DNA of 8,681 nucleotides. Source: Nitrospirota bacterium (GTDB taxonomy: Bacteria; Nitrospirota; CAKKRA01; 9FT-COMBO-42-15). Below the pieces are notes generated by a model. That model was not told the origin of the DNA, searched no databases, and saw nothing but the letters and a program-made list of their open reading frames with translations. A program made the position numbers and the translations under genes. The stretch's first letter is position 1. Each line of letters begins with the position of its first letter. This document shows positions 1 through 6,785 of this stretch, one piece after another. The stretch spans positions 1 to 8,681 of the forward strand of contig JACRON010000205.1 of assembly GCA_016214425.1 (NCBI GenBank). The letters run 5' to 3'.

Positions 1-9
1 ATCAATTTA

Positions 10-2382
10 ATGAATCCATCTATTCTTTTAAATTACATAAACAAGCTCTCAATCCAGATAGCCTCTCTAATAAACGCCCCGTGGCTTGTCCCTTATATAC
101 CCTTTCTGCTCCTTGGTTTGTTGCTTATAGTTCTTCTAATATTTTTTAAGATATTAAAAGCCGTTTTCTCGCCTTTGTTAAGACCAATACAGCAAATGAG
201 GGGCGCAGCAAGGGAAAAGGCAATGGCAAAGGCAGACAAAAAAGCCATAATGAAGAGCATAAAAAAATATATAGCTGATAAGGATTATGCTGCAGCAGCA
301 GAGCTTTATGTTTCTATAGATGAGTTTGAGGAGGCTGCAAAAATTTATGAACAGGCAAAGGAGCCTGCATCAGCAGCAGAGTTGTATGAAAGGATTGGCA
401 ATCTTGAAAAGGCAGCAGCCCTGTATAAGGAGACGGGAAACAAAACAAAGTCTGCAGAGCTTTTTATGCAGATTGGAAAGGACAAAGAGGCTGCACAGAT
501 GTATGAGGCAGCAGGCTTTTTAAAAAGCGCTGCAGAGCTTTATGAAAAGGCAAAGGATAGCCTTAAGGCAGCAGAGCTTTTTGAGAAGTGTTTTATAGAA
601 GAAGGCGGCCAGAGGCGTGATGCAAGCTCAAAGGCTGGATACGCATATCAGAGCGGCAAACTTTATGAAAAGGCGGGAAGGCTTGATAAGGCAATTTATA
701 TATATTTGAAAGACAATTTCTTTAATGAGGCTGCTGCATTATTTGAAAAAAAAGGCGAGTTTATTAAGGCAGGGGAAAATTATTTAAAAAGCAATAATCT
801 TGAAAAATCCTCGCAATGCTTTAAGCTCAGCGGCGATTTAAAAAGGTCAAGCGAGATAGCCTCAAGGATACACAAGCAAAAAGGCAATATAAAAGAGGCT
901 GCCCTGTTAGCAGAGCAGTCAGGTGACTTTGCCGGTGCTGCAGATATGTATATTGAGGAAAAGGCGTTTGCAAAGGCAGGAAAGCTTTATTTAAAAGCCA
1001 ATAATTTTAATGAGGCAGGGGAGCAGTTTGTAAAAGCAAATGATTTTCAAAAGGCAGCAGATGCATTTGAAAAGGGAAAGAATTATTTATGGGCAGCAAG
1101 GGCTTATGAGAAGTTCGGAGATGCTACATCAAAAGTGCCTGAGCTTTATGAGAAGGCCGGAGAATATCTTGAGGCAGGAAGACTTTATAAAAAGCTCGGC
1201 CTTTTGGACAGGGCAGTAAATACCTTGCAAAAGATAGACACTGCATCTGACAATTATAGGGATGCTTCTGTTTTAATTGGCGAGATATTTTTAGACAAGG
1301 GAATGACAAAGCTTGCATTAGAGAGATTTCAAAAGCTGATTGGAAATGAGCCTGTCAGCAAGACAAATCTTGAGCCATACTACTTCCTTGCTGTCAGTTA
1401 TGAAAAGACGGGAGTGGTAGAAAAGGCAAAGGAGATATATGACAAAATATTATCAGAGGATTATCATTTTAAGGATGTTGTGAGAAGGTCAAAGGAGCTT
1501 ACAATCTCGCCAAGACCAACAGCAATACCGCCGCAGCAGGAGATTGACAGAACATATACAGATATAAGACCAACTAATTCTTCATTAAATGCACAGGGCA
1601 AGAGATACCAATTGCTTGAGGAGGTTGGCCGCGGCGGCATGGGTATTGTATATAAGGCAAAGGATACCTTGTTAAACCGTATCGTTGCATACAAGCTCCT
1701 GCCTTCTGTGTTAACCTCTAATCCATTATATCTTGAAAGATTCTTAAAAGAGGCAAAGCTCTCTGCAAATCTTAATCACACAAATATTGTTACCATATTT
1801 GATACAGGACAGGATGGGAATAATTATTATATCATAATGGAATATATTGAAGGAAAAACTTTAAGGGAGTTTTTAAAGCAGATTAATAAATTTAAGGTAT
1901 CTGATGCTGTGAAGATTGCGAAGCAGATGTGCAGGGCGCTTGCTTATGCGCATAATAACAAGGTTGTGCATAGGGATATAAAACCTGCCAATATAATGAT
2001 AAGCCGCGAAAGAATGGTAAAGGTAATGGACTTTGGCGTTGCAAAGATATTAGACGATGCAACAAGAGAATCCACATCCATCAGCGGCACGCCATTATAC
2101 ATGTCTCCTGAGCAGATTGTTGGAAAGGGTGTGGACAATCAGTCTGACCTTTATTCAATGGGGATAACGCTCTTTGAGCTTGTTACTGGAAGGACGCCCT
2201 TTGTTGAAGGCGACCTCGGCTATCATCATCTTCACACGAAGCCGCCGTCACCAAAGGAGATAGATACATCAATACCAGACGCACTCAACAGCATCATCAT
2301 AAAATGTCTTGAAAAGGACAAGGCAGATAGATACAAAAAGGCAGAGGAGATTTTGGTGGACTTGGACAAGGTGCCTGCCTAA
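10..2382 (+). CDS. Membrane-anchored Hanks-type Ser/Thr protein kinase with long N-terminal TPR-like solenoid
   Basis: The 790-residue product is predicted to phosphorylate Ser/Thr on unknown partners from the inner face of the membrane. Residues about 26-48 form one hydrophobic segment followed by Lys/Arg, so the rest should be cytoplasmic. Residues about 92-411 are a helical solenoid of short A-A-x-L-Y units. Two more ordinary 34-residue TPRs follow (about 416-448 and 454-487), then a Pro-rich linker (about 500-525). The kinase domain (about 533-787) has all key motifs: Gly loop GRGGMG (540-545), VAYK Lys562, candidate helix-C Glu581, HRDIKPAN (654-661), DFG (674-676), SPE (699-701) and Asp713. 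Ser/Thr at 688-692 in the activation loop could be autophosphorylated. It has PknB-like catalytic order but no PASTA repeats. The ATG is 9 nt from the window edge and no in-frame stop precedes it, so a start further upstream is possible. The partner and signal are unknown. Confidence 0.93.
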   Translation: MNPSILLNYINKLSIQIASLINAPWLVPYIPFLLLGLLLIVLLIFFKILKAVFSPLLRPIQQMRGAAREKAMAKADKKAIMKSIKKYIADKDYAAAAELYVSIDEFEEAAKIYEQAKEPASAAELYERIGNLEKAAALYKETGNKTKSAELFMQIGKDKEAAQMYEAAGFLKSAAELYEKAKDSLKAAELFEKCFIEEGGQRRDASSKAGYAYQSGKLYEKAGRLDKAIYIYLKDNFFNEAAALFEKKGEFIKAGENYLKSNNLEKSSQCFKLSGDLKRSSEIASRIHKQKGNIKEAALLAEQSGDFAGAADMYIEEKAFAKAGKLYLKANNFNEAGEQFVKANDFQKAADAFEKGKNYLWAARAYEKFGDATSKVPELYEKAGEYLEAGRLYKKLGLLDRAVNTLQKIDTASDNYRDASVLIGEIFLDKGMTKLALERFQKLIGNEPVSKTNLEPYYFLAVSYEKTGVVEKAKEIYDKILSEDYHFKDVVRRSKELTISPRPTAIPPQQEIDRTYTDIRPTNSSLNAQGKRYQLLEEVGRGGMGIVYKAKDTLLNRIVAYKLLPSVLTSNPLYLERFLKEAKLSANLNHTNIVTIFDTGQDGNNYYIIMEYIEGKTLREFLKQINKFKVSDAVKIAKQMCRALAYAHNNKVVHRDIKPANIMISRERMVKVMDFGVAKILDDATRESTSISGTPLYMSPEQIVGKGVDNQSDLYSMGITLFELVTGRTPFVEGDLGYHHLHTKPPSPKEIDTSIPDALNSIIIKCLEKDKADRYKKAEEILVDLDKVPA
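325..1242 (+). repeat. Degenerate 39-bp-period repeat encoding 13-residue helical units
   Basis: Within the kinase gene, residues 106-411 fall into units of 13 residues with the pattern [FL]-x-K/E-A-A-x-L-[YF]-x-K-x-G-[ND]. Register is exact over 106-196 (7 units), 212-276 (5), 294-371 (6) and 386-411 (2), with short inserts between blocks (for example 197-211 and 277-293). Examples are LEKAAALYKETGN (132-144) and FNEAAALFEKKGE (238-250). At DNA level the units share gcagcaga/gctttatga-like words but have diverged. Classical TPRs have a 34-residue period, so this is a different, tighter solenoid or a protein-interaction rod. That structural reading is inference. Confidence 0.8.
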
Positions 2383-2400
2383 TGTTCCACGTGGAACATT
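2381..2400. other. parS: parS-type centromere site (ParB-binding palindrome), copy 1
   Basis: The perfect palindrome TGTTCCACGTGGAACA (2383-2398), extended to 20 bp by AA/TT, matches the bacterial chromosomal parS consensus TGTTnCACGTGnAACA. ParB binds such sites to build the partition complex near the origin. It begins in the last two bases of the kinase stop codon and ends 4 nt before the rsmG stop, so it fills the convergent gap. An identical copy lies at 5118-5137. The same dyad could in principle form an RNA hairpin, but no U-tract follows on either strand that would make it a terminator. Confidence 0.88.
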
Positions 2401-2403
2401 CTG

Positions 2404-3162
2404 CTATATCTTCTGAAACACCAGCAGCTTTCTGCTGTAATCTGACATTGGAAGTGTGAATGGTATTATCTGCAGCAACACCATGCCTTTTATAACCTTC
2501 CCCACCTTTAAATCTTCTGAAGCCTTTCCTTTGCTGAATATCATTATGCCCCTGTCTGCTAATAATGGAGCTCCGTGCTTTATCATTTCATCTACATCTG
2601 CAACAGCCCTTGAGAGGAAAACATTATATTGTCTGATAAAATCAAATTTGTCCTTTACATTCTCAAGCCTGTCGTTCACAATGTTCACATCGCTTAGCTC
2701 AAGGAGTCTGCAGATATGATGCAGAAATACGCATTTTTTCTGAGATGCCTCTATTAAGGTAAGACTAATCCTTGGTGAATATATCTTTAACGGGATACCG
2801 GGGAAGCCTGCGCCAGTGCCAACATCAATAATCCTTATGCCTTCAATAGGTGAAAAGCCCTTTAAGAAAGATAGGGAATCAAGAAAATGTTTTATTATAA
2901 TTTCCTTGTCATCGGTAATGCCTGTCAGATTGACTTTTTCATTCCATTTTTTTAACTCTTCAAAATAGAGCAGGAACTGATCTATCTGATTCGGGAAAAG
3001 GGAAAGATTCAGATCTTCTGCCCCTTTAATGATAAGCTTTCTTAAATCTGCCCTTCCCTTTTTCTGAACAGGTTTTTTTGGGATTGTCTTTTTTTGTTTA
3101 GGTTTTGCCTTTGCAGGTTTTCTCTTTATCGGGCTTTTCTTTATTCTATTTTTTACGGCCAT
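2404..3162 (-). CDS. rsmG: 16S rRNA (guanine527-N7)-methyltransferase RsmG (GidB), with Lys-rich N-terminal extension
   Basis: RsmG uses S-adenosylmethionine to methylate N7 of G527 in the 530 loop of 16S rRNA. The SAM-binding signature DVGTGAGFPG is at 113-122. The family's NLTGITD (78-84) and KHFLDSL (91-97) segments precede it, and LSRAVAD (183-189) follows. The core (about 40-252) has normal family length. Residues 1-36 are an extra basic tail with 14 Lys, 2 Arg and no acidic residue. The ATG at 3160-3162 has a purine-rich GGAAAGAGAG just upstream. It overlaps the 3' end of mnmG by 17 nt, so the two are probably cotranscribed and translationally linked. There is no later ATG before residue 193, which supports keeping the extension unless a GTG/TTG start is used. 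parA-parB, often next in this operon, do not follow. Confidence 0.95.
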   Translation of the reverse strand: MAVKNRIKKSPIKRKPAKAKPKQKKTIPKKPVQKKGRADLRKLIIKGAEDLNLSLFPNQIDQFLLYFEELKKWNEKVNLTGITDDKEIIIKHFLDSLSFLKGFSPIEGIRIIDVGTGAGFPGIPLKIYSPRISLTLIEASQKKCVFLHHICRLLELSDVNIVNDRLENVKDKFDFIRQYNVFLSRAVADVDEMIKHGAPLLADRGIMIFSKGKASEDLKVGKVIKGMVLLQIIPFTLPMSDYSRKLLVFQKI

Positions 3163-4989
3163 ACTCTCTTTCCAGTGCTACAAGTAGAATAGATACTGCT
3201 GCTGGTGTTATGCCTGATATCCTTGTTGCCTGACCAATTGAAACTGGCCTAATATCTTTTAGCTTTTCCTTTACCTCTCTTGAAAACCCCTTTATCTTAT
3301 CATAATCAAAATTTAATGGAATCCTTTTTTCCTCTAAACCTTTAAATCTTTCCACCTCTATTAACTGACGCTGGATATATCCCTCATATTTTATCCCTAT
3401 CTCCACCTGCTCCATCACCTCATTTGTTAATGGTTCAGCAGGAGGATAAGCCTCAATCAATCTTTTATACTCAACATCAGGTCTTTTAAGGAGCTGGCTT
3501 AAGGTTGCCTCTGCATTAATCTCTGTTATGCCTATCTCCCCAACCCTTGTCTTTGCCTCCTTTGTCGGCCTAATCCTCTTTGTCTTAAGCCGATTAATCT
3601 CTTTTTCAATGGATTCCCTTTTTTTCATAAATATACCATATTCTGCAGAAGATACAAGCCCTATTTTATATCCCTTTTCCCTGAGTCTCAAATCCGCATT
3701 GTCATGCCTAAGCAAAAGCCTGTATTCTGCCCTTGATGTAAACATCCTGTACGGCTCCTTTGTGCCTTTTGTAATAAGGTCGTCAATCAATACACCAATA
3801 TATGCCTCTGATCTGTTTAATATCAATGGCTCTGTGTCTTTTATCTTTGCAACTGCATTTATACCTGCAATTAATCCTTGTGCTGCTGCTTCTTCATAGC
3901 CAGAAGTACCGTTTATCTGGCCTGCATTAAAAAGATTCTCTATAATTTTTGTCTCAAGTGTTGGTTTCAACTGGGTTGGAGGCACAAAATCATATTCTAT
4001 GGCATATCCCGGCCTTATCATCTTTGCCTTTTCTAAGCCAGATATGGTATGGATAAACTTAAGCTGTACATCAGCAGGAAGGCTTGTAGATATGCCATTA
4101 GCATAATATTCTGTTGTATTCAAGCCCTCTGGCTCTAAGAATATCTGGTGCCTCTCCTTTTCTGAAAAGCGGACAACCTTATCCTCAATAGATGGACAAT
4201 ATCTTGGACCCACTCCTTCAATCACACCACAATATAATGGGGAGCGGTCAAGATTGTCTTTTATTATCTTATGAGTCTCTGCATTTGTGTATGTAAGATA
4301 GCAAGGCAGTTGAGGATTGATAATTTTCTCAGTTGAATAAGAAAATGGTATCGGAGGCTCATCGCCATGCTGGATTATGGTCTTTGAAAAATCAATGCTC
4401 CTGCCATCTATCCTTGGTGGCGTGCCTGTCTTTAGCCTTCCGATCTGAAAGCCGAGATCTCTAAGAGAATCAGACAGCTCCATTGATGGAAATTCTCCCG
4501 CCCTTCCTGCAGGAAAATTTTTTAGTCCAATATGAATCAGACCTTTTAGAAATGTGCCTGTTGTTAAAATCACGGTCTTTGACAGATATCTTATGCCAAG
4601 ACCTGTCTCAACACCGATCACCTTGCCATTTTTTTCCAAAACCCTCGTTACCATGCCCTGCAGGATATCAATGTTTTCCTGCGCCTCAATGGTCTTACGC
4701 ATCTCAAGCTTGTATAAGACCCTGTCTGCCTGTGCGCGCAAGGCACGGACAGCAGGACCCTTTCTTGTGTTCAGCATCCTGAACTGGATGCCGGCTCTAT
4801 CTCCTTAACAAGATGTCCTTTAGCAATGCCGCCGACAGCAGGATTGCAGGACATCTGGGCAATATTGTCCAAATTAATGGTGAACATTAGAGTCTTGCAG
4901 CCGAGTCTTGCAGCAGCCAATGCTGCCTCGCACCCAGCATGGCCAGCGCCAACAACAATTACATCGTATTCTTTGTCAAAGGTATACAT
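3146..4989 (-). pseudogene. mnmG: MnmG (GidA) tRNA wobble-uridine modification enzyme, broken by a ~37-nt deletion/frameshift
   Basis: With MnmE, MnmG installs the (carboxymethyl)aminomethyl group on C5 of tRNA U34, using FAD. The N-terminal piece (ATG at 4989, stop at 4771) holds the FAD-binding GAGHAGCEAA and NPAVGGIAKGHLVKEI, then runs out of frame to a TGA. The C-terminal piece (open from about 4795, first ATG 4777, to 3146; 543 residues from that ATG) resumes with AGIQFRMLNTRKGPAVRA. It has FPAGRAGEFPS, RLKTGTPPRIDGR, the PCYLTYT and RYCPSIEDK cysteine motifs, FVPPTQLKPTLETK and the GYEEAAAQG FAD motif. About 13 conserved residues (DALGGxMxKAIDx in homologues) between KEI and AGIQF are missing, and only 2 nt remain where 39 are expected. 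Everything else is intact, so this is a very recent lesion or an assembly/sequencing error. A TTG start at 5019 is possible, but the ATG at 4989 gives the usual short N-terminus. Confidence 0.9.
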
Positions 4990-5012
4990 CTTATTATTAA
5001 TGAAAAATGAAA

Positions 5013-5082
5013 ATTGCAAAAATTCCCCTTCTGTCCCCCTTTACTAAAGGGGGATATAGGGGGATTAGTTTCATTTTGCAAT
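5013..5082. repeat. Nested imperfect inverted repeat with C-rich/G-rich hairpin in the mnmG leader
   Basis: The centre is a perfect 9-bp stem, TCCCCCTTT (5034-5042) and AAAGGGGGA (5046-5054), around a 3-nt loop. A further GGGGGATT (5059-5066) can pair with AATTCCCC (5021-5028). Outside this, ATTGCAAA (5013-5020) is inverted against TTTGCAAT (5075-5082). TTTGCAAT then recurs at 5082-5089 and 5096-5103. The layout resembles a small palindromic intergenic element (MITE/REP-like). I recall similar CCCCCTTT/AAAGGGGG elements dispersed in related uncultured genomes, but that is memory, not a search result. It lies between the putative mnmG promoter and its start codon. Confidence 0.7.
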
Positions 5083-5117
5083 TTGCAATTTACATTTTGC
5101 AATGAGCAATTGCGTAA

Positions 5118-5137
5118 AATGTTCCACGTGGAACATT
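5118..5137. other. parS: parS-type centromere site (ParB-binding palindrome), copy 2
   Basis: The core TGTTCCACGTGGAACA (5120-5135) and its AA/TT flanks are identical over 20 bp to copy 1, which starts 2737 bp to the left. It lies about 40 bp downstream of the mnmG -10 box, inside the predicted mnmG leader and well upstream of the start codon. ParB bound here could affect mnmG-rsmG transcription as well as segregation, but that effect is inference. Confidence 0.9.
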
Positions 5138-5174
5138 GAAGTGTTTCCTCTGTTATCGCATGCTATCCTTCTGT

Positions 5175-5202
5175 ATTATATATGGTTTGCATTGAAAGTC
5201 AA
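5175..5202 (-). promoter_or_regulatory. Predicted sigma70-type promoter for mnmG-rsmG
   Basis: On the minus strand, TTGACT (-35, 5202-5197) and a perfect TATAAT (-10, 5180-5175) are separated by 16 nt. Transcription would begin near 5168, giving a leader of about 180 nt that contains parS copy 2 and the C/G-rich hairpin before the ATG at 4989. The boxes are close to consensus, but the promoter is predicted from sequence only. Confidence 0.65.
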
Positions 5203-5392
5203 AAATAATTTACTATTATACCTGTTTTTTGCATTGTTTTCTACACTTAGTCGTGATAAACTTCTAAATATCTAAGTCAGGCAACTCTATTCTTTTTTTT
5301 CATATCAAAAAATGTGCTAATAATCGCTTTTAATACTAAGAGAGGGGTGCTTCACAACTCCTTGTATTTCCTCAATTTTTAACGAGTTATAT

Positions 5393-5420
5393 TTGACAAA
5401 TATATTTTTTCATCTACAAT
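5393..5420 (+). promoter_or_regulatory. Predicted sigma70-type promoter for the GGDEF-lipoprotein operon
   Basis: TTGACA (-35, 5393-5398) is a perfect match and TACAAT (-10, 5415-5420) is one base off consensus, with a 16-nt spacer. The expected transcription start near 5427 gives a very short leader of about 12 nt. The Shine-Dalgarno AAGGGG (5428-5433) sits 5 nt before the ATG at 5439. This supports both the start codon and the operon start. Confidence 0.65.
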
Positions 5421-5438
5421 TAGATTTAAGGGGTTAAA

Positions 5439-6785
5439 ATGTCCTTTGCTTTTACAAGATTAACAATAGGAAAGAAGATTGTCCTCGGCTATATTGCAAG
5501 CGGCTTGGTTACAATTATCGTGGGGGTTTATGCAATCACAAGCCTCGGGGGACTGAGCAAGCTAAACAACAGTATTGTAACCAAGGACTTCCCAGCCATT
5601 GAAACAGTAAAGAGGATGGAGGACTCCCTGCTTGCACAGGACCTTTATGAAAAGAGGTATTTAATCATTAAAGACCCGGGCATTCAAAAGATATTTAATG
5701 AAAGGGGAGAGGAGTTTAAAAGAGGAATCATAAGGCTTCAGTCAATATATGGAAAGGGAAATGCAACGATACCTGAAATAATAAGGCTGCACGAGGAATA
5801 TGAGAATTTCTTTAAAGAAGAGGCTAATTTTATTGTAAAAAAATATGAAAGAACAGCATCTAAGATTTCAGAGGAAAAGCTCAAGCCAAGGGTTGATGAG
5901 CTTTTTAAGCTGCTGCAGCACATTGGTGATGAGGCAAGGGTGGCGCAGGAGACAAAGCTTCAACTTGCAAACAGGGTCGGCGAAAAGGCGTTTACAATTA
6001 CCATATTCCTCAGCCTTTTAAGCCTTATTGTAGGAATCGCCTTTGCAACCTTTCTTACCCTGAATATTTCTGCCTCTATTAATGAATTGAAGAGGGCAAC
6101 AGAGTTTATTGGCTCTGGAAAGTTTGACCATGAATTAAGGATCAAGGCAAATGATGAGGTGGGGGATCTGGCAGAATCTTTTAAAAGGATGTCGCAGAGG
6201 CTTAAGTTATTAGAGCAGATGAGCCTTGATGCAAGCCCTCTGACAAGGCTGCCTGGAAATCTTGCAATAGAAAAGGAGCTGTTATCGCGGATTGTAAGTG
6301 GCGAAAAGTTTGCTTTCTGTTATATTGACATTGATAATTTTAAGGCATATAACGACAAATACGGCTATGCAAAAGGGAGTATAGTATTAAAAGAGGTGGG
6401 AGATATTATAACAGCGGTTGTAAGGGAGCTTGGAGATAAAGAAGATTTTATAGGACATATTGGAGGAGACGACTATGTATTGATAACAGATCCCCCGAAG
6501 GTCGGCCCTATATGTAATGAAATTATTGACAGATTTGACAAGACTATCCCATGTTTTTATAATAAGGATGACCTTGAGAGGGGGTATATTGTAGCGTTGA
6601 ACCGCGATAATGTAAAGCAGAGCTTTCCGATTATGACCGTCTCTATTGCTGTGGTAACAAATGAAAAGAGGATAATATCAGGCACTATGCAGGTTGCAGA
6701 GATTGCAGCAGAGCTTAAACACTATGCCAAATCCATACCAAGGAGCATCTATGTTGTTGACCAGAGGAGGGCAATATTGTTATGA
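5439..6785 (+). CDS. Membrane sensor with periplasmic helical domain, HAMP and GGDEF domain (putative Hypr-like cyclic dinucleotide synthase)
   Basis: The 448-residue protein has TM1 (about 13-33), a periplasmic helical domain like methyl-accepting chemoreceptor four-helix bundles (about 34-184), TM2 (about 185-208), HAMP (about 208-262) and a C-terminal GGDEF domain (about 264-447). The domain keeps a variant LTRLPGN (268-274), metal-binding YIDIDNF with Asp297, substrate-binding Asn305, and the signature as GGDDY (342-346). The residue 9 after Asn305, which is Asp in diguanylate cyclases (PleD Asp344), is Ser314 in AKGS. Ser at this site is the published hallmark of Hypr GGDEF enzymes that make 3',3'-cyclic AMP-GMP. 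The RxxD inhibitory site is absent (DKED at 333-336). Activity is therefore probable and product identity is inferred. It is promoter-proximal in an operon with the next gene, whose start overlaps its stop. Confidence 0.88.
   Translation: MSFAFTRLTIGKKIVLGYIASGLVTIIVGVYAITSLGGLSKLNNSIVTKDFPAIETVKRMEDSLLAQDLYEKRYLIIKDPGIQKIFNERGEEFKRGIIRLQSIYGKGNATIPEIIRLHEEYENFFKEEANFIVKKYERTASKISEEKLKPRVDELFKLLQHIGDEARVAQETKLQLANRVGEKAFTITIFLSLLSLIVGIAFATFLTLNISASINELKRATEFIGSGKFDHELRIKANDEVGDLAESFKRMSQRLKLLEQMSLDASPLTRLPGNLAIEKELLSRIVSGEKFAFCYIDIDNFKAYNDKYGYAKGSIVLKEVGDIITAVVRELGDKEDFIGHIGGDDYVLITDPPKVGPICNEIIDRFDKTIPCFYNKDDLERGYIVALNRDNVKQSFPIMTVSIAVVTNEKRIISGTMQVAEIAAELKHYAKSIPRSIYVVDQRRAILL

Larger units (their letters stand above)
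4990..5438. other. Divergent intergenic region between mnmG and the GGDEF gene
   Basis: This 449-bp stretch contains no convincing gene. From left to right it holds the nested inverted repeat (5013-5082), TTTGCAAT direct repeats to 5103, parS copy 2 (5118-5137), a minus-strand promoter for mnmG-rsmG (5175-5202), an AT-rich segment of about 190 bp (5203-5392) with only a weak 6-bp dyad (ACTTAG 5245-5250 / CTAAGT 5272-5277), and a plus-strand promoter (5393-5420). I found no good DnaA boxes, so it does not look like a complete oriC despite the parS site and AT-richness. Confidence 0.75.

Noticed and set aside
1690..1700. Kinase VAYK instead of VAIK/VALK as a sign of a pseudokinase
   Set aside because: The catalytic Lys itself (562) is present, and the Gly loop, HRD, DFG and SPE motifs are intact, so an active kinase is more likely.
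3528..3899. Open plus-strand frames opposite mnmG and others opposite rsmG, rsmI and the kinase gene
   Set aside because: They mirror well-conserved genes on the opposite strand and show no recognisable domains, ribosome binding sites or plausible compositions.
5180..5200. GCAAACCAT on the minus strand resembling part of a GEMM (cyclic dinucleotide) riboswitch
   Set aside because: The GACGCAAAGCC partner segment and the rest of the GEMM fold are absent, and the stretch lies within the predicted mnmG promoter spacer.
5139..5438. Possible oriC: AT-rich intergenic DNA beside parS and mnmG
   Set aside because: No close match to the DnaA box TTATCCACA was found on either strand (the best, TTTTCTACA, has two mismatches), and dnaA/dnaN are not in the window.
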